A stretch of 57,445 nucleotides of DNA from Pseudomonas sp. CFBP13508 (GCF_005233515.1 NZ_QFZZ01000016.1:1-57445); one strand, 5' to 3'; positions 26,388 through 35,156 are shown, numbered from the stretch's first letter. The notes: a model not told the origin generated them from the sequence alone. Made by a program: numbers and translations.

Positions 26388-27209
26388 TTATTCGGCTCGG
26401 GCTCGCACGTGGATCGCGGCGAACGGCTCATTCTGCACCAGCTCGACCAAGGATTCCTTGACCAGTTCAAGGATCGCCATGAAGGTCACCACCACACCCA
26501 GGCGACCTTCTTCAGCGGTGAACAGCTCGACAAACGGCACGAAACCGCCGCCCTTGAGCCGTTCCAGCACATCGCTCATGCGCTCGCGGGTGGACAGCGC
26601 TTCACGGCTGACCTGGTGGCTTTCGAACATGTCGCCACGGCGCAGAACTTCGGCCATGCACATCAGAATCTCTTCCAGCGCGACGTCGGGCAACAGCTTG
26701 CGCGCCCGCGCTTCCGGGGCGTCGAGCTTGGGCACGATCACATCGCGACCGACCCGGCTCAGACCATCAATACCTTCGGCAGCGGCCTTGAAGCGCTCGT
26801 ATTCCTGCAAGCGGCGGATCAGTTCAGCGCGCGGGTCGTCTTCTTCATCTTCAACGGTTTCGGCGCGCGGCAGAAGCATGCGCGATTTGATCTCGGCGAG
26901 CATCGCCGCCATCACCAGATATTCGGCAGCCAGTTCCAGACGCACCGATTGCATCAACTCGACGTAGCCCATGTACTGGCGGGTGATTTCCGCCACCGGG
27001 ATGTCGAGGATATTGATGTTCTGTTTGCGGATCAGATACAGCAGCAGGTCGAGCGGGCCTTCGAAGGCTTCAAGAAAGACTTCCAGCGCATCCGGCGGGA
27101 TATACAGATCCAGCGGCATTTCCATGACCGCCTGGCCATAGACCATCGCGAACGGCAGTTCCTGCTGGGCGCCGGCCTGGGGATCGACCACGGTTTCCAC
27201 TGCGGACAT
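26388..27209 (-). CDS. scpA: Segregation and condensation protein ScpA
   Basis: 273 residues. Kleisin subunit that bridges SMC heads. FEGPLDLLLYLIRKQNINIL (about 49-68) is the family signature, followed by LEYLVMAAMLAEIKSRMLLP-like helices and a C-terminal winged helix (LGVVVTFMAILELVKESLVE). An extra ~40 residues precede the signature. Its start abuts the yciO stop codon. Part of the conserved scpA-scpB pair. Confidence 0.93.
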   Translation of the reverse strand: MSAVETVVDPQAGAQQELPFAMVYGQAVMEMPLDLYIPPDALEVFLEAFEGPLDLLLYLIRKQNINILDIPVAEITRQYMGYVELMQSVRLELAAEYLVMAAMLAEIKSRMLLPRAETVEDEEDDPRAELIRRLQEYERFKAAAEGIDGLSRVGRDVIVPKLDAPEARARKLLPDVALEEILMCMAEVLRRGDMFESHQVSREALSTRERMSDVLERLKGGGFVPFVELFTAEEGRLGVVVTFMAILELVKESLVELVQNEPFAAIHVRARAE

Positions 27210-27839
27210 TCAGGCCTCGACCATGAACGGCGTTGGATCGCCGCAACCGACACGGACCACTTCCGGGTCGTCGCCGGTCAGGTCAATCACCGTCGAGGCC
27301 TTGATGCCGCCAAAACCGCCGTCGATGATCAGATCGACCTGATGCTCAAGCAACTGGCGCATTTCGTAGGGATCGCTGAGCGGGTCTTCGTCGCCGGGCA
27401 TGATCAGCGTCACACTCATCAGCGGCTCGCCGAGTTCGGCCAGCAGCGCCAGCGCGATCGGATGGCTTGGCACGCGCAGGCCGATGGTGCGTTTCTTCGG
27501 ATGCAGCAACAGGCGCGGCACTTCGCGGGTGGCGTTGAGAATAAAGGTGTAAGGCCCCGGCAGGTGCGCCTTGAGAATGCGGAAAGTGCCGGTGTCGATC
27601 TTGGCGTAATTGCCCAGTTGCGACAGGTCGCTGCAGATCAGCGCGAAGTTGTGCTTTTCATCGAGCTGACGCAGCCGGCGCACACGCTCGATGGCGGTCT
27701 TGTCGCCGATCTGGCAACCGATGGCGTAGGACGAGTCCGTGGGATAAATCACCACCCCGCCCTTGCGGATGATCTCGACCGCCTGTTTGATCAGGCGCGC
27801 TTGCGGGTTTTCCGGATGTATCTGGAAAAATTGACTCAC
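27210..27839 (-). CDS. yciO: YciO/TsaC/Sua5 family protein
   Basis: 209 residues from GTG 27839, which gives the N-terminus SQFFQIHPENPQ shared with E. coli YciO. It carries the Sua5/TsaC nucleotide-binding fold (GGVVIYPTDSSYAIGC, LPGPYTFIL, RTIGLRVPSHPI). TsaC makes threonylcarbamoyl-AMP for tRNA t6A. YciO is the paralogue and its in vivo role is less certain. It starts 13 bp after the PHP-domain gene. Confidence 0.9.
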   Translation of the reverse strand: MSQFFQIHPENPQARLIKQAVEIIRKGGVVIYPTDSSYAIGCQIGDKTAIERVRRLRQLDEKHNFALICSDLSQLGNYAKIDTGTFRILKAHLPGPYTFILNATREVPRLLLHPKKRTIGLRVPSHPIALALLAELGEPLMSVTLIMPGDEDPLSDPYEMRQLLEHQVDLIIDGGFGGIKASTVIDLTGDDPEVVRVGCGDPTPFMVEA

Positions 27840-27852
27840 ATTCTCTACCTGT

Positions 27853-28716
27853 TCAGACGGCGGCAATATCTGTGTCATGTTTGAACCGACACCACAGGGG
27901 TGGAAGGTCCTCGGGAACCGGCCGGTACTGGCCGATCTCGGACCAGCCGCCAGGGCCATGGAAGTCACTGCCGGCGCTGACCAGCAGACCGAACTCACGG
28001 GCAAGGATCGCCAGGCTGCCCACCTGTTCTGCGGGCTGATGGCCATTGACCACCTCGATAGCATGCCCGCCTGCTTGAATATAGTCGGCAATCAGCTTTC
28101 GGCGCTTGCTACGGGTGAAATCGTAGTGCCAGGGATGCGCCAGGCTGACCCAGGCACCGGCGGCGCGCAGGGTGGCGACGGTGTCTTCCAGGGTCGGCCA
28201 GTGCAGCTTGACGTCGCCGAGCTTGCCGGCGCCGAGCCATTTGCGAAACGCCTCGGCGCGATCCTTTACATAACCTTCACGCACCATCCAGTCGGCAAAA
28301 TGCGGCCGGGCCGGCGCGTTGCCGCTGTCGCCCAGTTCCTGCTGGATCTGCCGGGCGCCGTCGAGAGCACCGGGCATGCCCTTGAGAGCGAGCTTGCGGC
28401 TTATTTCTTCCGACCGCAGCCAGCGGCCATCGTGCAATTTGGCGATCGCTTCGACCAACGGCGCGGCGTTGACGTCGAAACCGTAGCCCAGCACGTGAAT
28501 AGTCGCCCCGCCCCAGGTGCAGGACAATTCGACGCCGTTGACCAGTTGCATGCCCAACTCGGTGGCGGCAGTACGCGCCTCGGCGAGCCCCTCAAGGGTG
28601 TCGTGGTCGGTCAACGCCAGGACTCGCACGCCGTTTTCGAACGCTCGCGCAACCAGAACCGCAGGCGCCAGGGCGCCGTCGGAGGCCGTGCTGTGGCAGT
28701 GCAAATCAACATTCAC
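27853..28716 (-). CDS. yciV: PHP-domain 5'-nucleotidase/exonuclease (RNase AM, YciV/TrpH family)
   Basis: 287 residues from GTG 28716, giving NVDLHCHSTASDGALAP. DLHCHSTASDG and LALTDHDTLEG are the metal-binding PHP motifs, and SLAHPWHYDF and SAGSDFHGPG complete the site. E. coli RNase AM acts on 3',5'-bisphosphates and trims 5' ends of rRNAs. First gene of the series running to rluB. A TTG six codons earlier is a possible alternative start. Confidence 0.9.
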   Translation of the reverse strand: MNVDLHCHSTASDGALAPAVLVARAFENGVRVLALTDHDTLEGLAEARTAATELGMQLVNGVELSCTWGGATIHVLGYGFDVNAAPLVEAIAKLHDGRWLRSEEISRKLALKGMPGALDGARQIQQELGDSGNAPARPHFADWMVREGYVKDRAEAFRKWLGAGKLGDVKLHWPTLEDTVATLRAAGAWVSLAHPWHYDFTRSKRRKLIADYIQAGGHAIEVVNGHQPAEQVGSLAILAREFGLLVSAGSDFHGPGGWSEIGQYRPVPEDLPPLWCRFKHDTDIAAV

Positions 28717-28803
28717 GGGGAGTTGTAACCTCAAATCAGCTGGCGCTATCGCGCGCCCATATGTTTGTTATTATGCCGCCACATCCAGCTTCTGGCTCTC
28801 ACT

Positions 28804-29400
28804 GTGAAACAATTCATCGATTTCATCCCGCTTCTGCTGTTCTTCATCGTTTACAAACTTGATCCACGGGTCGTCGACATTGCCGGCCAGCAAGTGACCG
28901 TAGGCGGTATCTACAGCGCCACGGCGATGCTGATCATCAGCTCCCTGGTGGTGTACGGCGCGCTGTTCATCAAGCAGCGCAAGCTGGAAAAGAGCCAATG
29001 GCTGACGCTGATCGCCTGCCTGGTATTCGGCAGCCTGACGCTGGCCTTTCACAGCGAAACCTTCCTGAAATGGAAAGCGCCGGTGGTCAACTGGTTGTTC
29101 GCTGCGGCGTTCATCGGCAGCCATTTCATCGGCGATCGCCTGCTGATCAAACGCATCATGGGCCACGCGCTGACCCTGCCAGACCCGGTCTGGACGCGCC
29201 TGAACATCGCCTGGATCGGCTTCTTCCTGTTCTGCGGCGCAGCCAACCTGTTCGTCGCCTTCACCTTCCAGAGCATCTGGGTCGACTTCAAGGTGTTCGG
29301 CAGCCTGGGCATGACCGTGCTGTTCCTGGTCGCACAGGGCGTTTACCTGTCGCGCCATCTGCATGACACCGATACCACAACGCCTAAAACCGAGGACTGA
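28804..29400 (+). CDS. yciB: Inner-membrane septation protein A (YciB)
   Basis: 198 residues from GTG 28804. KQFIDFIPLLLFFIVYKLDP is the conserved N-terminus. Five membrane helices are visible. YciB is linked to cell envelope and septation functions. It is divergent from the PHP gene (87 bp) and its stop is next to the yciI start. Confidence 0.94.
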   Translation: MKQFIDFIPLLLFFIVYKLDPRVVDIAGQQVTVGGIYSATAMLIISSLVVYGALFIKQRKLEKSQWLTLIACLVFGSLTLAFHSETFLKWKAPVVNWLFAAAFIGSHFIGDRLLIKRIMGHALTLPDPVWTRLNIAWIGFFLFCGAANLFVAFTFQSIWVDFKVFGSLGMTVLFLVAQGVYLSRHLHDTDTTTPKTED

Positions 29401-29401
29401 C

Positions 29402-29701
29402 ATGCTCTACGCCATCATTGCCACCGACGCTGCCAACTCGCTGGAAGCTCGCCTGGCCGCACGCCCCGCTCATCTGGAACGCCTGCAAGCGCTCAAGGGC
29501 GAAGGCCGCATCGTGCTGGCCGGCCCGCACCCGGCCGTCGACAGCAATGATCCGGGCGCAGCGGGTTTCACCGGCAGCCTGATCGTCGCCGAGTTCGACT
29601 CCCTGAGCGCCGCACAGGCCTGGGCCGATGCCGATCCGTACATTGCCGCCGGCGTCTACGCCAACGTGATCGTCAAGCCGTTCAAGCAAGTCCTGCCGTA
29701 A
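29402..29701 (+). CDS. yciI: YciI-like protein
   Basis: 99 residues. A ferredoxin-like YCII domain (LYAIIATDAANSLEARLAARP, VLAGPHPAVDS, ADADPYIAAGVY) with the conserved His and Asp. The biochemical role of YciI is unclear. It is in an operon with yciB (ATG one base after the yciB stop). Confidence 0.93.
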   Translation: MLYAIIATDAANSLEARLAARPAHLERLQALKGEGRIVLAGPHPAVDSNDPGAAGFTGSLIVAEFDSLSAAQAWADADPYIAAGVYANVIVKPFKQVLP

Positions 29702-29719
29702 TCCGGTGTTGAAATGCCG

Positions 29720-29876
29720 AGGGGATTTATGTGGCGAGGGGATTTAGCGAAACGTCGCACCGCCCCGCTGGGTGGCGAAGCCGCCCCAAACCCATCCAAC
29801 GCGGAATGTCTGACACACCGCGTTCAATAACTCACGACTGCTGCGCAGCCGAACGGGGATAAATCCCCTCGCCACA
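29720..29876. repeat. Inverted repeats with GGGGATTTA core
   Basis: A GGCGAGGGGATTTA arm and a CGGGGATAAATCCCCTCGCC arm facing each other, filling most of the 241 bp between yciI and the next gene. Same family as 17393-17551. Confidence 0.8.
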
Positions 29877-29942
29877 ATCGCTCATTATTCTCGTTTGCCT
29901 GCCGACAACCTGCCCAATATCCATTTGGAAACAGGTGTCGCG

Positions 29943-30353
29943 ATGCGCAAGGGTCCGTTGTGTCTGATGTTGCTCACGTTGTCGATCATGGCCCCCGCCC
30001 ATGGTGAGGAAACCACCGAAAGCGGCAGCTCCACGCCATTGTCGCTGAGCGCCGGCAGCCAGATCACCGAACTGCAACAGCGGCTCAAGGCCAGTGAACA
30101 GCAGCGTGAAGAACTGAACAAACAACTGCAAAATGCCGACAACACTCGCGAAAGCGCCCAGCTCGCCCGGCTGCGCCAGGAGAACCAGCGTCTGAAGCTG
30201 CAACTCAAGGAAGCCCAGGCCAGCCCGCTGCCGCGTTTGCTGACCGATCAACAGCAGTGGTTCGTCACTGGCGCCGGGGTAGCGCTATTGGCGCTGCTCT
30301 GCGGTATCTTTGCCAGTGGTGCAAGCCGAAAACGTCGGCAATGGCTAAATTGA
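29943..30353 (+). CDS. Coiled-coil protein with signal peptide and C-terminal membrane anchor
   Basis: 136 residues from ATG 29943. An N-terminal signal peptide (CLMLLTLSIMAPAHGE) leads to a Gln/Glu/Leu coiled coil (about 40-95) and then a membrane helix (WFVTGAGVALLALLCGIFAS) with a basic cytoplasmic tail. This is the layout of the C-terminal part of YgiM-type (TIGR04211) proteins but without the SH3 domain. Function unknown. It ends 7 bp before the response regulator gene, so it is probably co-transcribed with it. Confidence 0.7.
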   Translation: MRKGPLCLMLLTLSIMAPAHGEETTESGSSTPLSLSAGSQITELQQRLKASEQQREELNKQLQNADNTRESAQLARLRQENQRLKLQLKEAQASPLPRLLTDQQQWFVTGAGVALLALLCGIFASGASRKRRQWLN

Positions 30354-30360
30354 GTGAGTC

Positions 30361-31038
30361 ATGAGCGAGCTGTTACTGATTGATGATGACCAGGAGTTGT
30401 GCGAACTCCTGAGTAGCTGGTTGAGCCAGGAAGGCTTCCAGGTGCGCGCCTGCCACGACGGCCAGAGCGCCCGCAAGGCGTTGGCCGAAACCGCCCCGGC
30501 GGCGGTGGTGCTGGACGTGATGCTGCCCGACGGCAGCGGTCTGGAACTGCTCAAGCAATTGCGCAACGACCACGCCGACCTGCCGGTGCTGATGCTGTCA
30601 GCGCGTGGCGAACCGCTGGACCGCATCCTCGGCCTCGAACTGGGCGCCGACGATTACCTGGCCAAACCCTGCGACCCCCGCGAACTGACCGCGCGCCTGC
30701 GCGCCGTGTTGCGCCGCAGCCATCCCGCCGCTGTGTCAACGCAACTTGAGCTGGGCGACCTGAGTTTCAGCCCGGTGCGCGGCGTGGTCAGCATCGACGA
30801 AAAAGAACTGACCCTGACCGTTTCCGAAAGCCGCCTGCTCGAAGCCCTGCTCAAGCAACCCGGCGAGCCGCTGGACAAACAGGAACTGGCGCAACTGGCC
30901 CTCGGCCGCAAGCTGACCCTGTACGACCGCAGCCTCGACATGCACGTCAGCAATCTGCGCAAAAAAATCGGCCCCCACCCCGACGGCCGCCCGCGCATCG
31001 TTGCGCTGCGTAGTCGTGGTTATTACTACAGCCTCTGA
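30361..31038 (+). CDS. OmpR/PhoB-family response regulator (CpxR-like)
   Basis: 225 residues. The receiver domain carries the acidic pair in LLIDDDQ, Asp52 (VVLDVMLP) and Lys102 (YLAKPCD). The C-terminal winged helix (SESRLLEALLKQPG, then DMHVSNLRKKIG and RSRGYYYSL) is OmpR-type. By family resemblance and by the nearby CpxP/Spy-like and kinase genes this looks like the regulator of an envelope-stress Cpx-like system. The partner genes begin 1.2 kb away with an interruption in between. Confidence 0.88.
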   Translation: MSELLLIDDDQELCELLSSWLSQEGFQVRACHDGQSARKALAETAPAAVVLDVMLPDGSGLELLKQLRNDHADLPVLMLSARGEPLDRILGLELGADDYLAKPCDPRELTARLRAVLRRSHPAAVSTQLELGDLSFSPVRGVVSIDEKELTLTVSESRLLEALLKQPGEPLDKQELAQLALGRKLTLYDRSLDMHVSNLRKKIGPHPDGRPRIVALRSRGYYYSL

Positions 31039-31169
31039 ACCAGCGCACTTATCCTGTGCGGGCCGGCTGGCGATGGTGTTTGTTTGGTCGGGTTTTTTGC
31101 GTGTATATCCGTTGCTGCGGTAACGGCTACTTAAGGTTCCGCTCTTACAGCGGGTCACCTTTTTCAAAC

Positions 31170-31415
31170 GCCAAAAAGGTAACCCAAAAGGCTTGCTCCT
31201 ACGTTCGGCCCTCGCAGGCTCGGGTTCCTTCGCTGCGGGATCGATCCGGGCGCAGCGGCTCCGGTTTGCTTCGCTGCACCTACTTCCGCTGTGTCTGGCT
31301 GCGCCAGACGGTCGCTACGCTCCCACGCCCGGATCAATCCCTCCACTCAGCCTTCCGATGTCGCCGGTTAGGCAAGATCAAGGGCACTCGAGCTAACGCT
31401 CATTGTTGAGTGGTT
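31170..31415 (+). repeat. Long intergenic repeat, copy B
   Basis: About 250 bp, inverted relative to copy A at 191-447. It lies just after the response regulator gene. Frames open here (such as LRSALAGSGSFAAGSIRAQ) are shared with copy A and are not treated as genes. The rest of the stretch 31039-31549 holds no gene, only a short GTTCCCACGC-type element near 31450-31500. Confidence 0.85.
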
Positions 31416-31549
31416 AGGAGCGGGTGGTTGGCTTTGGATTTGTGGTGTCTGATCGTTCCCACGCGCAGCAAAGGAATGCGGCCTGGGAAGTTTCGCGTCC
31501 CACAGCCTGAAGATCGCTGCCTTCGGTGCCTTCGGTGCCTCATAATCGG

Positions 31550-32023
31550 TTAATCGGGCATCGAACGAATAATGTCGGCCAAATCGTCCTTGGTTATCTC
31601 GTTGGCCTTAATGGCAGCGGCAATGTCTTTTTTGGAAAGTGGAAAACGCTTGAAAATTTCTTGCAAAGTATTCGCATCAACATTTGCCAGCCAGAGCGGA
31701 TCAATGAAAGAACCGCCGTACTCAGGCTTCATCGGTACTTCTTCGTGGGCAATCGTACCCTTATGGTTGAGATACACCACATAACGATCATGCCCTTCAG
31801 GAAAGCTTTTATCGTGATATAGCGTAGTACCCTGCGGCAGCACGTAGTAATTCTCGTCGCCGTTTGGAACCTCGATCAGCAACGGTTCTTTAGTTTTGAT
31901 CATCTTCTTATCGTGCCCCTGCGAACCATGATCAAAAATCAAGAATGCCAAAAAAATCGCATTGACCGATAAAGCTGCCATCAGCCATGGGCCGACTTGC
32001 CTGGTAAACGTTTTATTTGTCAT
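31550..32023 (-). CDS. Hypothetical membrane-anchored protein, apparent insert in the Cpx-like locus
   Basis: 157 residues. Residues 12-31 form a membrane anchor or uncleaved signal (WLMAALSVNAIFLAFLIF). The rest is soluble and probably periplasmic, with a helical C-terminal segment (SKKDIAAAIKANEITKDDLA). I recognise no family. Base composition is clearly lower in G+C than its neighbours and its strand is opposite to the genes on both sides. With the flanking long repeat this points to later acquisition. An orphan immunity or regulatory protein are options but neither is supported. Confidence 0.75.
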   Translation of the reverse strand: MTNKTFTRQVGPWLMAALSVNAIFLAFLIFDHGSQGHDKKMIKTKEPLLIEVPNGDENYYVLPQGTTLYHDKSFPEGHDRYVVYLNHKGTIAHEEVPMKPEYGGSFIDPLWLANVDANTLQEIFKRFPLSKKDIAAAIKANEITKDDLADIIRSMPD

Positions 32024-32187
32024 GGGGATCTCGGTATTTGCTTTGTTAAGGCACGCAGCCGTTGCTCTTATGCTGAGCGAGTACCGTCTAAATGAGCGAT
32101 CACAGCCTCGGCCCGTGCATTATCCAAAAGATCGCAGCCTTCAGCATCACCTGCACTGGGTATGTGTAAGGCCGGGCACGAAACGTC

Positions 32188-32203
32188 TTTACCGAAGCTT
32201 TAC
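32188..32203 (-). promoter_or_regulatory. Candidate CpxR box upstream of the CpxP-like gene
   Basis: On the minus strand GTAAA-N6-GTAAA, a tandem repeat with 11-base period. The E. coli CpxR consensus is GTAAA-N5-GTAAA. It lies 83-98 bp before the CpxP-like start. Confidence 0.45.
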
Positions 32204-32285
32204 GCTGCGCTGACCGCCGCTGACCTTGATCTGCGTAATCTGCACTCATCCGGAACGTACCGGGAACGAGACAAGGAGATACACC

Positions 32286-32738
32286 ATGCGCAAGACTCTT
32301 ATCGCTCTGATGTTCGCTGCCGCTCTGCCAACCGTGGCCATGGCCATGCCGCAGGATGGCGGTCCGCTGGGTGGTCCGCTGGATGGCCCGCGCCACGGTG
32401 GTCAGATGCACGGCGGCATGCACGGCAAAGGCCCGTACAGCCAGCTCGATCTGTCCCGCGAACAGCGCGAGCAGATTCGCAAGATCATGGGCGAGCAGAT
32501 GCACGAGCGTAAGCAGGTGGTCGACAAGTACCTGGAGAAACTCTCGCCGGCCGACCAGAAAGCCATGAAGGACGAGATCGCGGCCAACCACAAGAAAGCC
32601 GAGTCCGATGTCCGTGCACTGCTTAAGCCCGAGCAACAGAAGCAGTTCGACGAGATCCAGAAGAAACGCGCCGAACGCCGCGCCGAATGGGCCGAGTTCA
32701 TGGCCTGGAAAGCGCAGCAGGCACAAAAGGCGCAATAA
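32286..32738 (+). CDS. Spy/CpxP-family periplasmic chaperone
   Basis: 150 residues from ATG 32286. Signal peptide (LIALMFAAALPTVAMA), a Gly/His/Met-rich linker (about 25-48), then the helical LTxxQ-type body (LDLSREQREQIRKIMGEQMH, LKPEQQKQFDEIQKKRAERR). CpxP-like proteins restrain the sensor kinase and bind misfolded envelope proteins. Very high Lys/Gln/Glu helix content. The Met/His-rich linker hints at metal binding. A strong hairpin follows the stop. Confidence 0.9.
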   Translation: MRKTLIALMFAAALPTVAMAMPQDGGPLGGPLDGPRHGGQMHGGMHGKGPYSQLDLSREQREQIRKIMGEQMHERKQVVDKYLEKLSPADQKAMKDEIAANHKKAESDVRALLKPEQQKQFDEIQKKRAERRAEWAEFMAWKAQQAQKAQ

Positions 32739-32751
32739 TGGCTTGACCCTG

Positions 32752-32777
32752 GGCCCGACGACTCAACTCGTCGGGCC
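32752..32777 (+). terminator. Hairpin after the CpxP-like gene, possible attenuator
   Basis: 10-bp perfect stem GGCCCGACGA / TCGTCGGGCC with a 6-base loop, 13 bp beyond the stop codon. Only a weak T-rich stretch follows, so it may be a partial terminator reducing kinase expression. Confidence 0.6.
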
Positions 32778-32793
32778 TGTTCCATTCAAATCA

Positions 32794-32886
32794 AATGTGG
32801 GAGCGAGCCTGCTCGCGAAGGCGGTGTATCAGCCAGCGATGGTTTGACTGACACTACGTCTTCGCGAGCAGGCTCGCTCCCACATT
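32794..32886. repeat. REP inverted pair
   Basis: TGTGGGAGCGAGCCTGCTCG and its complement, between the CpxP-like and kinase genes. Confidence 0.9.
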
Positions 32887-32914
32887 TGAACGGTGTGATT
32901 TTCGAGGAGTTTCT

Positions 32915-34255
32915 GTGCGTTCACTATTCTGGCGGATTCTTGCGAGCTTCTGGCTGGCCATCGCTCTGGTAGCCGGGCTGTCGATCCTGCTTGGGCACAT
33001 GCTCAATCAGGACGCATGGATTCTCAGCCGCCATCCCGGCCTCAACACGCTGGCGGCAGAATGGACGCAGACCTACGAAACCCAGGGCGAAGAAGCCGCG
33101 CAGGACATTCTCGAACAACGCAAACGCCAGTATCACATCGACGTTCAAGTGCTCAACGAAACCGGCGATCCGGTGGTGCGTGGCACCTTCCCGCGCCGGG
33201 CCGCAGCATTCGAGGCGCGGCAGAACAACGATGACCGCCGCTTGCCGTGGCGGCGTCTGACCGACGAAATCACCAGCGAAAAAACCGGTGACACCTACCT
33301 GTTCATCTACCGCATCCCACACCCGGAACTCGACGCCTGGCACCGCGAAAGCCTGCTCTGGCCGCTGAGTGCGCTGGGCATCGCGCTGGTAGTGCTGACC
33401 CTGTTCAGTTTGCTCGTGACTTTCTCCATCACCCGCCCACTGAGTCGCTTGCGCGGCGCGGTGCATGATCTGGGACAGACCACATATCAGCAGAACAGTC
33501 TGGCGAAACTGGCCAACCGCCGTGACGAATTCGGCGTGCTGGCCACCGATTTCAACCGCATGGGCGCGCGCCTGCAAAGCCTGATCGGCAGTCAGCGACA
33601 GCTGCTGCGCGATGTCTCCCATGAACTGCGCTCACCACTGGCGCGCCTGCGCATCGCGCTGGCTTTGGCCGAGCGCGCCAACCCTGACGAGCGCGAAAAA
33701 CTGTGGCCACGCCTGACCCGTGAATGCGACCGGTTGGAGGCGTTGATCAGTGAAATTCTGGTACTGGCACGAGTCGATGCCGACAACGCCAGCGCTGAAG
33801 AAGTGGACCTGAATGCGTTGCTCGCCGCGCTGCAAAAGGATGCGCAGCTCAGCTCGCCCGAGCAGACCGTACGCCTGCAAGCCGAGCCGCAGCTGAATCT
33901 CAAAGGCTGGCCGACGATGATCGAACGCGCCGTGGATAACCTGCTGCGCAACGCCCAGCGCTTCAACCCGAGCGATCAGCCGATCGAATTGCAGGCTGCG
34001 CGGCAGGGAGAGCGGATTGTCATCAGCGTGCGCGACCACGGCCCGGGGGTGCAGACCGAACATCTGAGTCAGTTGGGCGAGCCGTTCTACCGGGCGCCGG
34101 GGCAGACCGCTGCCGGGCATGGCCTGGGGCTGGCGATTGCCAAACGGGCGGCGGAACGGCATGGCGGCACGCTGACGCTGGCCAATCATCCGCAGGGCGG
34201 CTTTGTGGCGAGTCTGGAGTTGCCCTTGGTGCCGGGAGTTATCGTCCAGCCCTGA
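32915..34255 (+). CDS. Sensor histidine kinase (CpxA-like)
   Basis: 446 residues from GTG 32915 with a GAGGAG ribosome-binding site. Membrane helices at about 8-28 and 150-171 bracket a ~120-residue periplasmic sensor domain. A HAMP linker follows (ITRPLSRLRGAVHDLGQ). The phosphoacceptor is His236 in RDVSHELRSPLARL. ATP-binding motifs are visible: NLLRNAQRFNP, RDHGPGV, GHGLGLAIAKR. The expected partner is the response regulator at 30361-31038. Confidence 0.93.
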   Translation: MRSLFWRILASFWLAIALVAGLSILLGHMLNQDAWILSRHPGLNTLAAEWTQTYETQGEEAAQDILEQRKRQYHIDVQVLNETGDPVVRGTFPRRAAAFEARQNNDDRRLPWRRLTDEITSEKTGDTYLFIYRIPHPELDAWHRESLLWPLSALGIALVVLTLFSLLVTFSITRPLSRLRGAVHDLGQTTYQQNSLAKLANRRDEFGVLATDFNRMGARLQSLIGSQRQLLRDVSHELRSPLARLRIALALAERANPDEREKLWPRLTRECDRLEALISEILVLARVDADNASAEEVDLNALLAALQKDAQLSSPEQTVRLQAEPQLNLKGWPTMIERAVDNLLRNAQRFNPSDQPIELQAARQGERIVISVRDHGPGVQTEHLSQLGEPFYRAPGQTAAGHGLGLAIAKRAAERHGGTLTLANHPQGGFVASLELPLVPGVIVQP

Positions 34256-34462
34256 AAAGCCCCTCACCCCAACCCTCTCCCGGAGGGAGAGGGGGCCGAC
34301 CGGGTTGTCTGCCGTTGTGCATCGACCTTATGGATTCGCAGAAACTAGATATCCGGTATCCCGACTCTGGATTCAGCGAAGGTCGCTCAGGTCGGTGTAA
34401 TTCCAAAGCATCCCCCAATCAGTCCCCTCTCCCTCGGGGAGAGGGTTAGGGTGAGGGGCTTT
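34255..34462. repeat. Inverted repeats (AAAAGCCCCTCACCC family)
   Basis: Arms AAAAGCCCCTCACCCCAACC and GGTTAGGGTGAGGGGCTTTT flank about 165 bp containing CTCTCCC/GGGAGAG hairpins. They fill the gap between kinase and nitroreductase genes and could end both transcripts. A related pair is at 45908-46112. Confidence 0.85.
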
Positions 34463-34468
34463 TGATCT

Positions 34469-35035
34469 TCAGGCTTTAGCGGGCCAGGCTCTGACGAATT
34501 CAGCCAGATCAACCTTCTCGGCCACCCGCGGCTCTTTCTGCGGTGTGCCGAGATAGAGAAACGCGATCACCTCCTCGCCTTCCTCCAGCCCCAAACCTTC
34601 GGCCACATGCCTGGAATACGCCAGGTCCCCGGTGCGCCACACCGCGCCGATTCCCTGCGCATACGCCGCCAGCAGAATCCCGTGAGCCGCACAGCCCGCC
34701 GTGAGCAGTTGCTCGGCCTTCGGGTATTTCACGTGTTCCTGCAATTTCGCGATGACCACAACCACCAGCGGCGCGCGCAGCGGACCATTGCGGGCCTTGT
34801 CGATCATCGCGTCGGTGACTTCGCCGCTCTGCTGGCGGGCCGCCTCGGCCAGCAACTCGCCCATTTGCTCACGCGCTGCGCCTTCGACGGTCAAAAAGCG
34901 GTACGGCTGCAAATGCCCGTGATCCGGGGCACGCAGGGCCGCGCCGAACAGGGCTTCGCGCTGCTCGGCAGTGGGGGCCGGTTCGACCAGTCGGGGAACG
35001 GAAACACGGTTGAGCAACGCGTCGAGAGCCTGCAT
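34469..35035 (-). CDS. Nitroreductase family protein (YdjA-like)
   Basis: 188 residues, close to E. coli YdjA. FMN-dependent oxidoreductase. The FMN-binding pattern RAPDHGHLQPYRFLTVEG near the N-terminus and GIGAVWRTGDLAY are conserved. Physiological substrate unknown. Confidence 0.9.
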   Translation of the reverse strand: MQALDALLNRVSVPRLVEPAPTAEQREALFGAALRAPDHGHLQPYRFLTVEGAAREQMGELLAEAARQQSGEVTDAMIDKARNGPLRAPLVVVVIAKLQEHVKYPKAEQLLTAGCAAHGILLAAYAQGIGAVWRTGDLAYSRHVAEGLGLEEGEEVIAFLYLGTPQKEPRVAEKVDLAEFVRAWPAKA

Positions 35036-35156
35036 CGGCCACCTCCTTTGAAAAATGTGCGGCTATTCTAGCTTCATCTGCGCAGCGCCTGCCGGTTTAC
35101 ATGCCTTGCCCCGCAGGTAGAATGGCGCCCTTCTCCCACCAGCCCGAGCGGATTTC

